Made by a program: the position numbers and the translations under genes. Under the pieces are notes generated by a model, which searched no databases, was not told where the DNA came from, and saw only the letters and a program-made list of their open reading frames with translations. From Geothermovivens sp964644845 (GTDB taxonomy: Bacteria; Zhuqueibacterota; Zhuqueibacteria; Oleimicrobiales; Geothermoviventaceae): DNA of 24,378 nt. The stretch is from positions 1-24,378 of the forward strand of contig CAZXXS010000084.1 in NCBI GenBank assembly GCA_964644845.1, written 5' to 3'. This document shows positions 7,613 through 15,906 of the stretch, one piece after another (position 1 is the first letter of the stretch; the number at the start of each line of letters is the position of its first letter).

Positions 7613-7948
7613 CTACGTCTCCCTCTTCCAGCTGGATGCCGCCTGCTCTTCGCCCAAAACCGATCTCAGCGCATCGAGTGCTGCGTAGTTCACCCGGCAG
7701 TACAAGTGCTTGCCCCGGCGTTCTGTGCGGATGAGGCCTGCTCTTCGCAGTTCTTTGAGATGCAGCGAAAGTGTCGACTGCGAAATGGGGAGCTGTTTAC
7801 TCAGCACTTCGACGCACGGCATGGCGTCTTCTTCGCTGGCCCCTTCCTCCCGGATTTCAGAAAACTTTCGAATCGTCAGAAAAATCTGCAACCGGTGCGG
7901 GTTGGCCAAAGCCTTGAGCATCTCCACGGTCTTTTCCTCATCCATCAT
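7613..7948 (-). CDS. ArsR-family transcriptional regulator
   Basis: This 111-residue protein is a winged-helix ArsR/SmtB-type repressor: ALANPHRLQIFLTI at residues 13-26, the helix-turn-helix LSKQLPISQSTLSLHLKELR at 49-68, then the wing GLIRTERRGKHLYCRVNY. Family members release DNA on sensing metals, arsenite, persulfide or other signals. It has only two cysteines, C45 just before the recognition region and C84 in the wing strand, with no CVC pair as in arsenite sensors, so a thiol-redox or unusual metal site is possible. GAGGGG lies about ten bases before the start. It is the first gene of the cytochrome/barrel unit and has a palindrome over its promoter, consistent with self-control and control of the operon. 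The signal is unknown. Confidence 0.88.
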   Translation of the reverse strand: MMDEEKTVEMLKALANPHRLQIFLTIRKFSEIREEGASEEDAMPCVEVLSKQLPISQSTLSLHLKELRRAGLIRTERRGKHLYCRVNYAALDALRSVLGEEQAASSWKRET

Positions 7949-7999
7949 GGCAAAAATGCCCCTCTCTTGCCGTAGACCTTGGATCGGTAATTTTAAAGT

Positions 8000-8039
8000 C
8001 TTCGATATCTAAGCTACTGCATTCCCCCGGAAAAGTCAA
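8000..8039 (-). promoter_or_regulatory. Promoter with overlapping palindrome ahead of the ArsR-like gene
   Basis: On the minus strand TTGACT (8039-8034) is followed after 17 bases by TAGCTT (8016-8011), a weak -10. Directly overlapping is a 14-base near-palindrome on 8000-8013, CTTCGATATCTAAG, symmetrical except for one mismatched pair (CTTnGATATCnAAG). ArsR-type repressors commonly bind such 12-2-12 or shorter dyads across their own promoter. The position, about 55 bases before the start codon, fits an operator for the whole unit. Confidence 0.5.
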
Positions 8040-8526
8040 CCCGAACTTTTCCAGGGATTTTCCCACTTCCCCGTAGGAACTCGTGGGCACCTCAGAGCGC
8101 CTTGGCTCTTGCTGGCGAAATCGTTTCTGGGTTAGGGCAGGAGCTTTCTGCTCTTTAGGCAAGGTCGGGTGCCACTCGTCTGCAGAAGCCCCCGTCCGTC
8201 CTCACAGTCACCTTGGCCAGAATGCAGAGTGTCACCTCCCCGTGGCGCCACCGATGGCCCGGGTCACCGCAGAACGGGCTCACCTGTCTCCTTGGGATGC
8301 GCGCAGCACTTTTGGCGGCATCCCAGGCTACAGAGCACGGATTGACGCGCTTCAAAATCACACTGCCAAAAGAAATTCTTTGAATTGTCGGGCAAACTGG
8401 GTACAAACAAAAGGAAGGCAACTTTCGCAAGAGCGAGTCCAGTGCAGTCCACAACGAGGGGACTGAAAGAGACGCTCGGCGTTTGGCTGGCTGCGCTGCC
8501 GCTGTTCTGGTCGTGCAAGTAAAGGT
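8040..8526. other. Intergenic region between cheA and the arsR-led operon
   Basis: No open frame here has coding character or a ribosome-binding site. Both flanking genes are on the minus strand: cheA ends at its high-coordinate side and the arsR promoter lies at its low-coordinate side. I see no RNA gene. The only structured element nearby is the hairpin at 8527-8546. Confidence 0.6.
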
Positions 8527-8546
8527 GACGGGGCAATTTCCCCGTC
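8527..8546 (-). terminator. Possible terminator after cheA
   Basis: GACGGGG (8527-8533) and CCCCGTC (8540-8546) form a perfect 7-bp stem with a 6-base loop, 31 bases past the cheA stop. On the minus strand it is followed by ACCTTTACTTG, only modestly T-rich, so termination strength is uncertain. Confidence 0.42.
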
Positions 8547-8576
8547 TCTCAGTCCGCCGCACTCACGGGCCAAGCA

Positions 8577-10511
8577 TCAAGCAGGTTGGAGAGCCGGCTC
8601 CTCGACAACCTCCGTTACTTGACGCTTTGGAGCGTTCTTTCGGGCCAGTTCCAGCACGTCGCCAACATCAAGAACCATGCGCACCTTACCATCCCCCAAA
8701 ATGGTCGCTCCAGCCAGCGCCGGCATCTTGCCCAGGTACTGTCCCAGCGGTTTGACAACGATCTCTTCTTGCCCCAACAAATCGTCGACCACAAGGCCAA
8801 CCCGACGATTGGCAAGCCCAATCACCACGGCGTAGCCGTCGGACCCGAACGGCTCGTTCCTCAGCTCAAGCACCTGACCAAGGTCAATCAGCGGCAACAC
8901 CGCTTCGCGCAAGCGCATGGCACGCTGCCCCTGAATCGTGACCAGCGTGAAATCGCGAAGTCGGGCCGTTTCCAAAACCGAAGCCAACGGGATCACCAGC
9001 ACTTCACCAGCCACCTCTGCCAGCAGCGCCGGTGTGATGGCCAGTGTGAGCGGCAGACGCACCACAAACCGCGTACCCTTACCCACTTCGGATTCGACCT
9101 CGATCTGACCGCTGAGCCGGGTGATGTTCGTTTTCACAACGTCCATGCCCACGCCGCGTCCGGATGTCCCCGTCACCTTTTTCGCTGTCGAGAAACCGGG
9201 TAGGAAAATCAGGTTGTAGGCGTCGCGTTCCGACAGGCCGCGAGCTTCTTCGGGCGAGATGAGCCCCTTTTCCACGGCAACCGCCTTGATTCGTTCCGGG
9301 TCGATGCCGCGGCCGTCGTCGGCGATCGACACCAGCACGTGGTTTCCCTCCTGCGTGGCGCTCAGGGTAACCGTTCCCTGACGTGGCTTCCCGGCTTTTT
9401 CGCGCTCGTCGGGTGGCTCGATCCCGTGATCCACCGCATTCCGTACCAGGTGCACCAGCGGGTCGGCAATCAGCTCCAGCAGCGATTTGTCGAGCTCTGT
9501 TTCTTCCCCTTCGAGGACCAGGTTCACCTCTTTGCCTGACTCCCGGGCCAAATCGCGGACCATCCGGGGGAAACGTTTGAACGCGTTGGCAATGGGCAGC
9601 ATGCGCGTCCGCATCACCACTTCCTGAAGCTGCGCTGTCACAAAGTGAATTTGCTCGCTGGCCTGGCCAAGCTGTTCGAGCTCTTGAGCTCGGAACCGGC
9701 TGTCTCCTGCCCGGCGCTCCTTTGCCAGACTTCCTGTGACCTGCATCAGACGGTTTCGCGCCAGCACTAACTCTCCGACCAAATCCATGATTTCATCGAG
9801 TCGCTCCACCGGCACCCGTACCGTCTGCGGCCCTTTGTCTTCCGATTTGACAGGAGCCCGCCGCTCCGCTTTCGCCGACGGCTTACTCTCTGCAGCGTCT
9901 GAGGGCTCCGCGCTCGAAGTTAGCTCGGGATGAGGAGTCGCTGCCGATTTCCCTTCGGCGCTTTCTTTCTCCTTTTGAGAAGCATCCTTTTCCTCGGGAA
10001 TGTCTGATTCTTCCGATGCTTCTGCGGTCACATTTCCCCGGGTCTCCTGTGGCCCGGCAGCAGGCTTTGGAGCTTCAGAGTTGCCCGCATCCGCCGAAGC
10101 GGTGTCCCTCTCGAGCAGGCCGTTCAGAGCCGCAAGGATGCCGCTCAGGTCCTCGTCGCCGTCGTTGGCCTCTTCACGAATGTGCTCAAGCAAACGCCGA
10201 ATCCAGTCTACCACTTGCAGCAGCACGTCCATCACTCGAGCGTCAACTTCCATCTCGCCGTGACGCAGCAGGTTGAGCACGTCTTCGGCGCGGTGCGTGA
10301 GCTCCGTCATCCGCTCGAAGCCGAGGAAAGAGGACGTGCCTTTGATGGTGTGCATCGCCCGAAAGATCTGGTTGAGAAGGTCAGCGTCAGTCGGGCGCGA
10401 CTCCAGCGCGACCAGGTCACTCTCGAGCTGTTCCACCAGCTCGCCGGTCTCAACCAGGTAATCGTCGAGAACGTCCTTCAGAAAATCAAGATTGTCGTCG
10501 GTGTCTGGCAT
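8577..10511 (-). CDS. cheA: Chemotaxis histidine kinase CheA, lacking the P2 domain
   Basis: The 644-residue kinase has the P1 phosphotransfer domain (about residues 5-125) with the phospho-accepting His54 in AMHTIKGTSSFLGF. Then comes a long linker (about 137-222) rich in Ala, Glu, Ser and Lys in place of a folded CheY-binding P2 domain. P3, the dimer helices, starts at RVPVERLDEIMDLVGELV. The P4 ATP-binding domain has the N box LVRNAVDHG, the G1 box ADDGRGID and the G2 box GTSGRGVGMD, all intact. P5, the CheW-like domain, fills the C-terminus. CheA passes phosphate to CheY in response to receptors. It is the last gene of a cheW-cheY-cheZ-cheA run, 74 bases after the CheZ-like gene. The ribosome-binding site is weak (GGGG four bases before the ATG). 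Confidence 0.97.
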   Translation of the reverse strand: MPDTDDNLDFLKDVLDDYLVETGELVEQLESDLVALESRPTDADLLNQIFRAMHTIKGTSSFLGFERMTELTHRAEDVLNLLRHGEMEVDARVMDVLLQVVDWIRRLLEHIREEANDGDEDLSGILAALNGLLERDTASADAGNSEAPKPAAGPQETRGNVTAEASEESDIPEEKDASQKEKESAEGKSAATPHPELTSSAEPSDAAESKPSAKAERRAPVKSEDKGPQTVRVPVERLDEIMDLVGELVLARNRLMQVTGSLAKERRAGDSRFRAQELEQLGQASEQIHFVTAQLQEVVMRTRMLPIANAFKRFPRMVRDLARESGKEVNLVLEGEETELDKSLLELIADPLVHLVRNAVDHGIEPPDEREKAGKPRQGTVTLSATQEGNHVLVSIADDGRGIDPERIKAVAVEKGLISPEEARGLSERDAYNLIFLPGFSTAKKVTGTSGRGVGMDVVKTNITRLSGQIEVESEVGKGTRFVVRLPLTLAITPALLAEVAGEVLVIPLASVLETARLRDFTLVTIQGQRAMRLREAVLPLIDLGQVLELRNEPFGSDGYAVVIGLANRRVGLVVDDLLGQEEIVVKPLGQYLGKMPALAGATILGDGKVRMVLDVGDVLELARKNAPKRQVTEVVEEPALQPA

Positions 10512-10585
10512 CGTACCCCGGGCATCTGCTGTAGAGTTTGTGAAAAGAGTTGCCTCTAAAGTCCGCAGTGGCTACCCACGAAGTT

Positions 10586-11476
10586 TCACGACTTGGCCAT
10601 TTGGCGCAGGATTTCATCGACGTCGGCCTGTGTTTCGGCACGCTCGCCGTTGTGTTCGGTCGCGTTGGCGCGCGTTGTTTCGCTCTCAAGCACTGCATCC
10701 ACGTGGGCCTGGCGCGCCTCCGTGTTTTGCAGTGAAAGAATTGCGTTGGCGTCGTAGGCCACCTTGCGTTTCGGCACCAGCTCGCCATCCACGTTGAACA
10801 GATCGTTCAACAAACCGTTGATCTTCTCCTGGACAGAGCGAATGAGCTCGTACGCCGCCATCAGCTGTTGAGCAGTGATGTCCTGTACCTGCAGGGCACT
10901 CATGATTTCGTACGCTTCGTCCCTGATGGTCTGTGCCTCGTTACGTAGTGTTGCTGGAGGCGGCAACTCCCTGGCTCGCTCCTGCAACCGCGTCACCAGT
11001 CTGGAAATGGCCAGCGCTCCCTCTGCTGCAAGCATTCTACCGTCCTGCAGGCTTTCGGCAATCTGATCAAGACGCCTGCAACTGGCCGCAAAACTTCGCC
11101 GAAACGAAGCGTACGAGTCCGCGAAGGCATCAACGTTCGACACTTCGTTCAGAATCCTGTCGAGCCGATCGAGAACTTCGGACGTGGCCAGCTCGGTTGC
11201 TTCTGTCACATTTGAAAGATGCTCCGCTGCCCGGGGCATCTTGTTGGAAGATTCCCGCAGCGACTGGCTGGCCTTGCGAAGCATGGGCGCTACATCGTGG
11301 ACAAAACGCGCCAGGTCTTCAACAAAGGGTACAATCCGCCTGACGAGAACGAAAAGCGCCTCGACTTCAGCCACCCGGTTCAAAAGGGCATCCAGCCCGT
11401 CCTGTCCCATGTTCCCCGTTTCGTTTTCGCGCATCATCTTACCTTTCCCGCTCGCCGACCTTCCCTCACCCATCAT
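10586..11476 (-). CDS. cheZ: CheZ-like CheY-P phosphatase
   Basis: This 296-residue, almost wholly helical and coiled protein carries the CheZ active-site motif QDITAQQ in a long helix: Asp199 and Gln203 correspond in spacing to the catalytic Asp/Gln pair of CheZ (D-x3-Q). The last residues, QADVDEILRQMAKS, resemble the C-terminal amphipathic helix with which CheZ grips CheY. CheZ removes phosphate from CheY-P and so ends the motor signal. The gene lies directly behind cheY, with its first ATG overlapping the cheY stop (ATGA), so coupled translation is likely. Starts at 11437 or 11434, after AAAGGT, would also be plausible and would drop 13-14 residues that look unconserved. The long N-terminal helix pair is larger than in enteric CheZ (214 residues). 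Confidence 0.85.
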   Translation of the reverse strand: MMGEGRSASGKGKMMRENETGNMGQDGLDALLNRVAEVEALFVLVRRIVPFVEDLARFVHDVAPMLRKASQSLRESSNKMPRAAEHLSNVTEATELATSEVLDRLDRILNEVSNVDAFADSYASFRRSFAASCRRLDQIAESLQDGRMLAAEGALAISRLVTRLQERARELPPPATLRNEAQTIRDEAYEIMSALQVQDITAQQLMAAYELIRSVQEKINGLLNDLFNVDGELVPKRKVAYDANAILSLQNTEARQAHVDAVLESETTRANATEHNGERAETQADVDEILRQMAKS

Positions 11477-11835
11477 GAGGTGATCTGCTGGATCTTTTCT
11501 TTTAGCACCTGAGGTGTAAAAGGCTTGACGATGTAACTACACGCTCCCGCCTTCACAGCTTCGACAATGTCCTCTTTCACTCCACGTGTCGTGACCATCA
11601 GGACCGGGATGTCCTTGAGTTTTGGGTTGCTCCGCATGGCCTTTACAAGCTCCAGACCATCCATTTCCGGCATGTTCCAGTCCGTGATCACCACGTCCAC
11701 CGGCTGCTTCTCAAGCTTTTGTAGAGCCTCCAGCCCGTTGGAGGCCTGTTCCACGTCGTTGTAGCCGATGCGTTGCAACGTGTTGCTGATGATCCGCAGC
11801 ATGGTGGGAGAGTCATCCACCGCGAGGAAACGCAT
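11473..11835 (-). CDS. cheY: Chemotaxis response regulator CheY
   Basis: A stand-alone receiver domain of 120 residues. The acidic pair is D7-D8 (AVDDSPTM), the phospho-acceptor D52 lies in ITDWNMPEMDG, the switch Thr is in VLMVTTRG, and the conserved Lys is in YIVKPF. There is no output domain, so it acts by binding a partner such as the flagellar switch FliM. A strong Shine-Dalgarno AAAGGAGGT lies five bases before the ATG. The cheZ-like gene overlaps its stop codon. A 244-base gap separates it from cheW upstream, and I see no gene in that gap. Confidence 0.96.
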   Translation of the reverse strand: MRFLAVDDSPTMLRIISNTLQRIGYNDVEQASNGLEALQKLEKQPVDVVITDWNMPEMDGLELVKAMRSNPKLKDIPVLMVTTRGVKEDIVEAVKAGACSYIVKPFTPQVLKEKIQQITS

Positions 11836-12079
11836 TCGTCACCTCCTTTGCACGTAGCAAGTGTTGCAGTTACGAACCCACCTTCCACAATGTGAGACAG
11901 CAGTGGCCCACGGCCGCTGCACGGTTACAGCCTGTCTTATCCAGAACGCCTGGTAGTCAGCCATCGTGCACTCGAACAAACGGCGGTCCCTGCCCTTTCC
12001 CCCTCCGCACGGTTTCTCAGCGCAGCCCGGTGCCCGTTCGCGCTTCAGGTAGCGCCCACCGGTGTACGGCGGCGAAGGC

Positions 12080-12574
12080 TCATGCATTCTCGGAGAAATC
12101 CCGCAGCGCCTGGCGTTCTGAGCTGTCGAGGATGCGGTCGACGTTCAAAATCAAAATGAGACGGTCATCCAGTTTGCCCACAGCTTCGACGAAGTCGTTG
12201 CTTTCGGCGTTCGTCATGTCCGGAGGGGGTTCTGTGAGGCCGCGCGGTACACGCAGCACTTCCCTGACGCTGTCCACCCGGAGACCAACAACTTCGCGCC
12301 CCATCTCAACAACAATGATGCGACTGTCCCGGTCCGGAGCTTTCGACGGCAGCCCGATTCGCCGCCGCAAATCAATGATTGGCACAATCTTCCCACGCAG
12401 ATTGATGACCCCTTCCACGAACTCCGGCGCACGGGGAACGCGCGTAATTTCCGTTACGCGATCGATGCCCTGCACCCGGAGCACATCGATCGCGTATTCC
12501 TCATTCCCGAGGAAGAAGCTGACCAGCTGCAGCATTCCACCGCCGGTCGACTCCTGCTCGTGCCACTCCGTCAT
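12080..12574 (-). CDS. cheW: Chemotaxis coupling protein CheW
   Basis: From the ATG at 12574 the product is 164 residues. The CheW fold begins at MLQLVSFFLGNEEYAIDV and includes the family signatures RVPRAPEFVEGVINLRGKIV and PIIDLRRRIGL. CheW bridges receptors and CheA. The frame stays open another 40 codons upstream to a GTG, but those residues do not resemble CheW and end in a basic stretch, so the 12574 start (MTEWHEQES) is preferred; its Shine-Dalgarno is poor and a start at the later methionine (MLQLV) cannot be excluded. It opens the cheW-cheY-cheZ-cheA run. Confidence 0.93.
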   Translation of the reverse strand: MTEWHEQESTGGGMLQLVSFFLGNEEYAIDVLRVQGIDRVTEITRVPRAPEFVEGVINLRGKIVPIIDLRRRIGLPSKAPDRDSRIIVVEMGREVVGLRVDSVREVLRVPRGLTEPPPDMTNAESNDFVEAVGKLDDRLILILNVDRILDSSERQALRDFSENA

Positions 12575-13152
12575 TCTCGCAATCCGTTCTTTCTGGAGGT
12601 TTGGTTTGCCCGGCTTCTCTAAGAGTATCGTCGGGGGTGCGACGAACTTTACCGCAAAGAGGGCGAATGAGAGGGATCCAGAGGCGTTCAACACGGGAAT
12701 CTGCCGAGCTTAGTGACACCTTCGTCTTGGCCGACGGGGTTTAAAACCGAAAGTTCACCGAGCACTGCTTCACCTTGACTGGTCGGAGCTGAACTCGAGC
12801 GCCTCGTCTGCCTTAACCAAGGCGTGCCTCCCCACATGCCGTTGAAAAGCGTTCGAAACCGGCTCTGCCCAGTACTGGCAGAAGCTCGTCTTTTCTGAAC
12901 AGGTTCCAGGACGCCGATTCCGGAGAATGTGGTAGAAGAACACGGCCCTCCCAGTCCCCTCCGCTTGTTTCTACCTGCCAGTGAAAGGCGAGGCGCATCC
13001 ACGCGCGGGCCGGACGTCTCGGTCCGCGCCGGTTTGCGGCCTCAGCACGCTGTCGGATCCAAATGCACGTTCGTGAGGGCACCCCCGGGAGGCCAGACTC
13101 TGGAAAAGGCGAAAACAAGGGGACCAAGGGCCAGGTCTTCGTCCATCCCCGG
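12575..13152. other. Intergenic region between the response regulator and cheW
   Basis: About 580 bases with no convincing gene. It should hold the cheW promoter on the minus strand, but I cannot pick one with confidence. One dyad stands out: CCAGTACTGG (12869-12878) is a perfect 10-base palindrome, extended to TCTG on the left and CAGA on the right with one bulged base (12864-12882). It could be an operator or may be chance. Confidence 0.5.
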
Positions 13153-14529
13153 TTATGCTACACGCGAAACTTCTTCTTCACCAGCCATTCGGTACTCACG
13201 CAACTTGTTCCGCAGGGTACGCACGCTGATGCCAAGTCTCCGGGCCGCGTGCGTGCGGTTGCCGCCTGTGTCCTGTAGAGCTTTCAAGATAGCGACTTTC
13301 TCCAGTTCTTTGAGTGTCATTTTGGAAAGGTCGAAGTCGCTGTAGCCCCCTCCCACAGCAACATTGTCCAGGAAATTGAACAGCTCCGGGCCGAGAATGG
13401 GCCCCCGCGACAACACAACGGCCTGCTCAACAGCGTTCTCCAGCTCGCGTACATTACCGGGCCAATCGTACTGCATCATCAATTCCAAAGCCCGCTCGCT
13501 GATGCCTTCGATCCGCTTCCCGTTCTCTTCGGCGTACTTCTGGATGAAATGTTCAACAAGGAGGGGGATGTCCTCTCGCCGTTCCCGCAGCGGCGGCAAA
13601 TGAATGGGAACAACGTTCAAGCGGAAGTACAGGTCTTCACGGAAACGACCTTCACGGATTTCCTGTCGCAGGTCCCGGTTCGTGGTGGCAATCACTCGCA
13701 CGTCCACCTTCACAGTTTCCGCTGTGCCCACGCGCTCAAATTCACGTTCCTGTAACACGCGCAGGAGTTTCGCTTGCAGGCCGATGCTTATTTCGCTGAT
13801 CTCGTCCAGGAACAAGGTACCCCCGTTCGCCAACTCAAACCGCCCCTTGCGCGCCTTGTACGCTCCCGTGAACGCCCCCTTTTCGTGGCCAAAAAGCTCG
13901 CTCTCGATCAGCCCTTCCGGAAGAGCAGCGCAGTTCGTCTTGATGAACGGCTTGTTGCGACGGGAACTGTTGTAGTGGATGGCTCTTGCGACCAGTTCCT
14001 TTCCTGTACCACTTTCGCCCGTGATCAGCACCGTCGCCCGGCTGTCCGCCACCATCCGGATGCGTTCGAAGATATCTTGCATCACCTGGCTTTTGCCCAC
14101 CAGCGAATCGAAGCTGTAGGCCTTTTTTAGTTCCATGCGCAGGCGCCGGTTCTCGCGCACAAGTTCGTAGTACTGGAAATAGCGATCGAGGGTGTGTTCC
14201 AGATGGTCCACGTTCAGTGGTTTTTGTAAGTAGTCATAAGCTCCCCGCTGGATGGCTGTAACGGCACTCGGCACACTCGGGTAAGCCGTAATGATGATCA
14301 CCCCAAGATCCGAGTCGAACTCGCGCGCCTTGACCAGCACATCCAAGCCACTCAGGTCTGGTAATTTCACGTCGCACAGTACAAGATCGTAGAAATTGCG
14401 CTCGAGCAACCGAAGCCCTTCGTTGCCCGTGGACGCTTTGTCCACCCGGCAACCGCGCAAACTCAGCACTTCGGCAATCAGATCCTGTTCTCCGGGGTCG
14501 TCCTCGATCAGTAGCACTCGCCGCGTCAT
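13153..14529 (-). CDS. Sigma-54-dependent response regulator (NtrC/FlrC type)
   Basis: A 458-residue three-domain regulator. The receiver domain (1-120) has D10-D11, phospho-acceptor D53 (LCDVKLPDLSG), T81 and K103. The AAA+ domain (about 142-375) has Walker A GESGTGKE (171-178), the sigma-54 contact loop GAFTGA (218-223) and Walker B GTLFLDE (237-243), all intact. The C-terminal Fis-type helix-turn-helix (about 420-446) reads NRTHAARRLGISVRTLRNKL. Such proteins hydrolyse ATP to open sigma-54 promoters when phosphorylated. The start is at 14529, with GGAGGG ten bases upstream; the open frame before it is not conserved-looking. It follows the kinase gene by 100 bases and precedes the chemotaxis genes, so control of motility or surface genes is a reasonable guess. 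No clear sigma-54 site was found in the window. Confidence 0.95.
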   Translation of the reverse strand: MTRRVLLIEDDPGEQDLIAEVLSLRGCRVDKASTGNEGLRLLERNFYDLVLCDVKLPDLSGLDVLVKAREFDSDLGVIIITAYPSVPSAVTAIQRGAYDYLQKPLNVDHLEHTLDRYFQYYELVRENRRLRMELKKAYSFDSLVGKSQVMQDIFERIRMVADSRATVLITGESGTGKELVARAIHYNSSRRNKPFIKTNCAALPEGLIESELFGHEKGAFTGAYKARKGRFELANGGTLFLDEISEISIGLQAKLLRVLQEREFERVGTAETVKVDVRVIATTNRDLRQEIREGRFREDLYFRLNVVPIHLPPLRERREDIPLLVEHFIQKYAEENGKRIEGISERALELMMQYDWPGNVRELENAVEQAVVLSRGPILGPELFNFLDNVAVGGGYSDFDLSKMTLKELEKVAILKALQDTGGNRTHAARRLGISVRTLRNKLREYRMAGEEEVSRVA

Positions 14530-14628
14530 GTAGCTTTTTCCCTCCGTAATTGCTTGAAGAATCGAACGGGGCCGAGCCTCCCCAGCGCCATTCCAAAAAC
14601 CCCGCATCTGGCCCGGCCCCAGAACTTG

Positions 14629-15756
14629 CTAAACCCTTTCGAAGGCCATTCGCACGCTCGTCCCCCGTCCCGGCTCACTGCTCACATCGATGCCGGCTCC
14701 CATCGACCGAAGCAGTTTCCTGGCCACATTCAGCCCCAGTCCCGTGCCGTCGGGCTTGGAGGAAAAGAAGGGGTAAAAGATCTTCCCGTCCATTTCGCGG
14801 TCAATGCCCCCTCCCTCATCCTGAACAACGACGGTCGCTGTGTTGCCGTCGGCCTCTACACGGATGCTAACGCGCCCGCCACGCTTCATGGCCTGGATGG
14901 CGTTGGCCGAAATCGTCAACACCACCTCCTGCCACCAATGGGGATCGATGAGCACGTACACGGGCTCCTCGGGAAAACTGTACTCGAACACAACGTTGTT
15001 CTCCTGAGCTCCGAACTTGATTTCCGCGAACTCGAACGCCTCGCGCGTCTTTTCGACAAGATCCGCAGGGCGCACCTGGGCCTTGACCGGTTGCACGTAC
15101 AGGTGCAACTGCGTGACCATCCGATCGAGACGTGCCACAGCGTCGATTATCTTGCGCACCCAGTGCCTACGTCGGTCGTCGACCGCGAACTCACGTTCAA
15201 GAAGCGATGCAAAACCACCAATCGTACCAAGAGGATTCCGGATCTCGTGAGCCACGTGGGAAGCAACCTCGGCAAAGAGAGCCGAAAACTCCCGCTCCTG
15301 ACTTTCGCTTTCTCCTTCGCGCGCTTTCTCAATGAGCAGAACAGCACCCAGTGCCCCAGAATGCGAACCAGAAACAGGGAAAACACGCGCTGTAGCAGCT
15401 CCCCGCTTGTCCTTCGCTCCCGAGGCTGGGAGAGAAAGCAACGTGGGCTGTCCTGTCCCAAGCACTTCGGCCATTGCTTGCAGGACGGTTCGCCGCGTTT
15501 CGCCGCGAGGTAGAACGTACTCACCGGTCCTCTTCACCCGGCGGAGACCAAACAATTCCGCCACATCCTGAGTAGCCGCAAGCACCTTCCCCCGAGAATC
15601 CAGAATCAAGATTCCCGCTTTAATCTGCCAGAGCGCCGCTTTCAGGAGCTCGAGGTCGCGTTCAGTCCGGTCAGTCCTTTGACCAGCTTTCACCGAGGTT
15701 GCCAAAGGCAAACGCAACCTTTGCTTACCGCTCTTGACTGCTTCTTTCGCTTTCAT
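14629..15756 (-). CDS. Soluble PAS-domain sensor histidine kinase (NtrB/FlrB type)
   Basis: A 375-residue kinase without transmembrane segments. A PAS-like domain occupies about residues 36-145 (ILILDSRGKVLAATQDVAELFG). The dimerisation/phospho-acceptor region has the H box SHVAHEIRNPLGTIGGF with His170. The ATPase domain has the N box SANAIQAM (Asn285), G1 DEGGGID (313-319), the F box FYPFFSSKP and G2 GTGLGLNVARKL. All catalytic boxes look intact, so it should autophosphorylate and pass phosphate to D53 of the regulator encoded next. Being cytoplasmic it must sense an internal cue or a protein partner, as NtrB and FlrB/FleS do. TAGGT four bases before the ATG is a modest ribosome-binding site. 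Confidence 0.95.
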   Translation of the reverse strand: MKAKEAVKSGKQRLRLPLATSVKAGQRTDRTERDLELLKAALWQIKAGILILDSRGKVLAATQDVAELFGLRRVKRTGEYVLPRGETRRTVLQAMAEVLGTGQPTLLSLPASGAKDKRGAATARVFPVSGSHSGALGAVLLIEKAREGESESQEREFSALFAEVASHVAHEIRNPLGTIGGFASLLEREFAVDDRRRHWVRKIIDAVARLDRMVTQLHLYVQPVKAQVRPADLVEKTREAFEFAEIKFGAQENNVVFEYSFPEEPVYVLIDPHWWQEVVLTISANAIQAMKRGGRVSIRVEADGNTATVVVQDEGGGIDREMDGKIFYPFFSSKPDGTGLGLNVARKLLRSMGAGIDVSSEPGRGTSVRMAFERV

Positions 15757-15846
15757 CGTAACCTACCCATCAAAAGGGACCACTTTCCGCCGCCCGAAAA
15801 CGCGAATCCCCCGCCCCCGGCCCTCCCTGGCCGGCGACGGTTGCGC

Positions 15847-15906
15847 GACTGCCAGGCGCGCCGTCCCACGTGGCACGTACAAAAATCCTCTTTTTGCCTG
15901 GCAGTC
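15847..15906. repeat. 11-bp perfect inverted repeat upstream of the kinase gene
   Basis: GACTGCCAGGC (15847-15857) and GCCTGGCAGTC (15896-15906) are exact reverse complements 38 bases apart. Between them lies CCACGTGG (15866-15873), itself a perfect palindrome, and T- and A-rich runs. It sits about 90-150 bases before the kinase start, so it may be a regulatory site or a terminator-like stem from an upstream transcript. Confidence 0.5.

Noticed and set aside
14554..15513. 319-codon plus-strand open frame
   Set aside because: Antisense to the histidine kinase, no motif and no ribosome-binding site.
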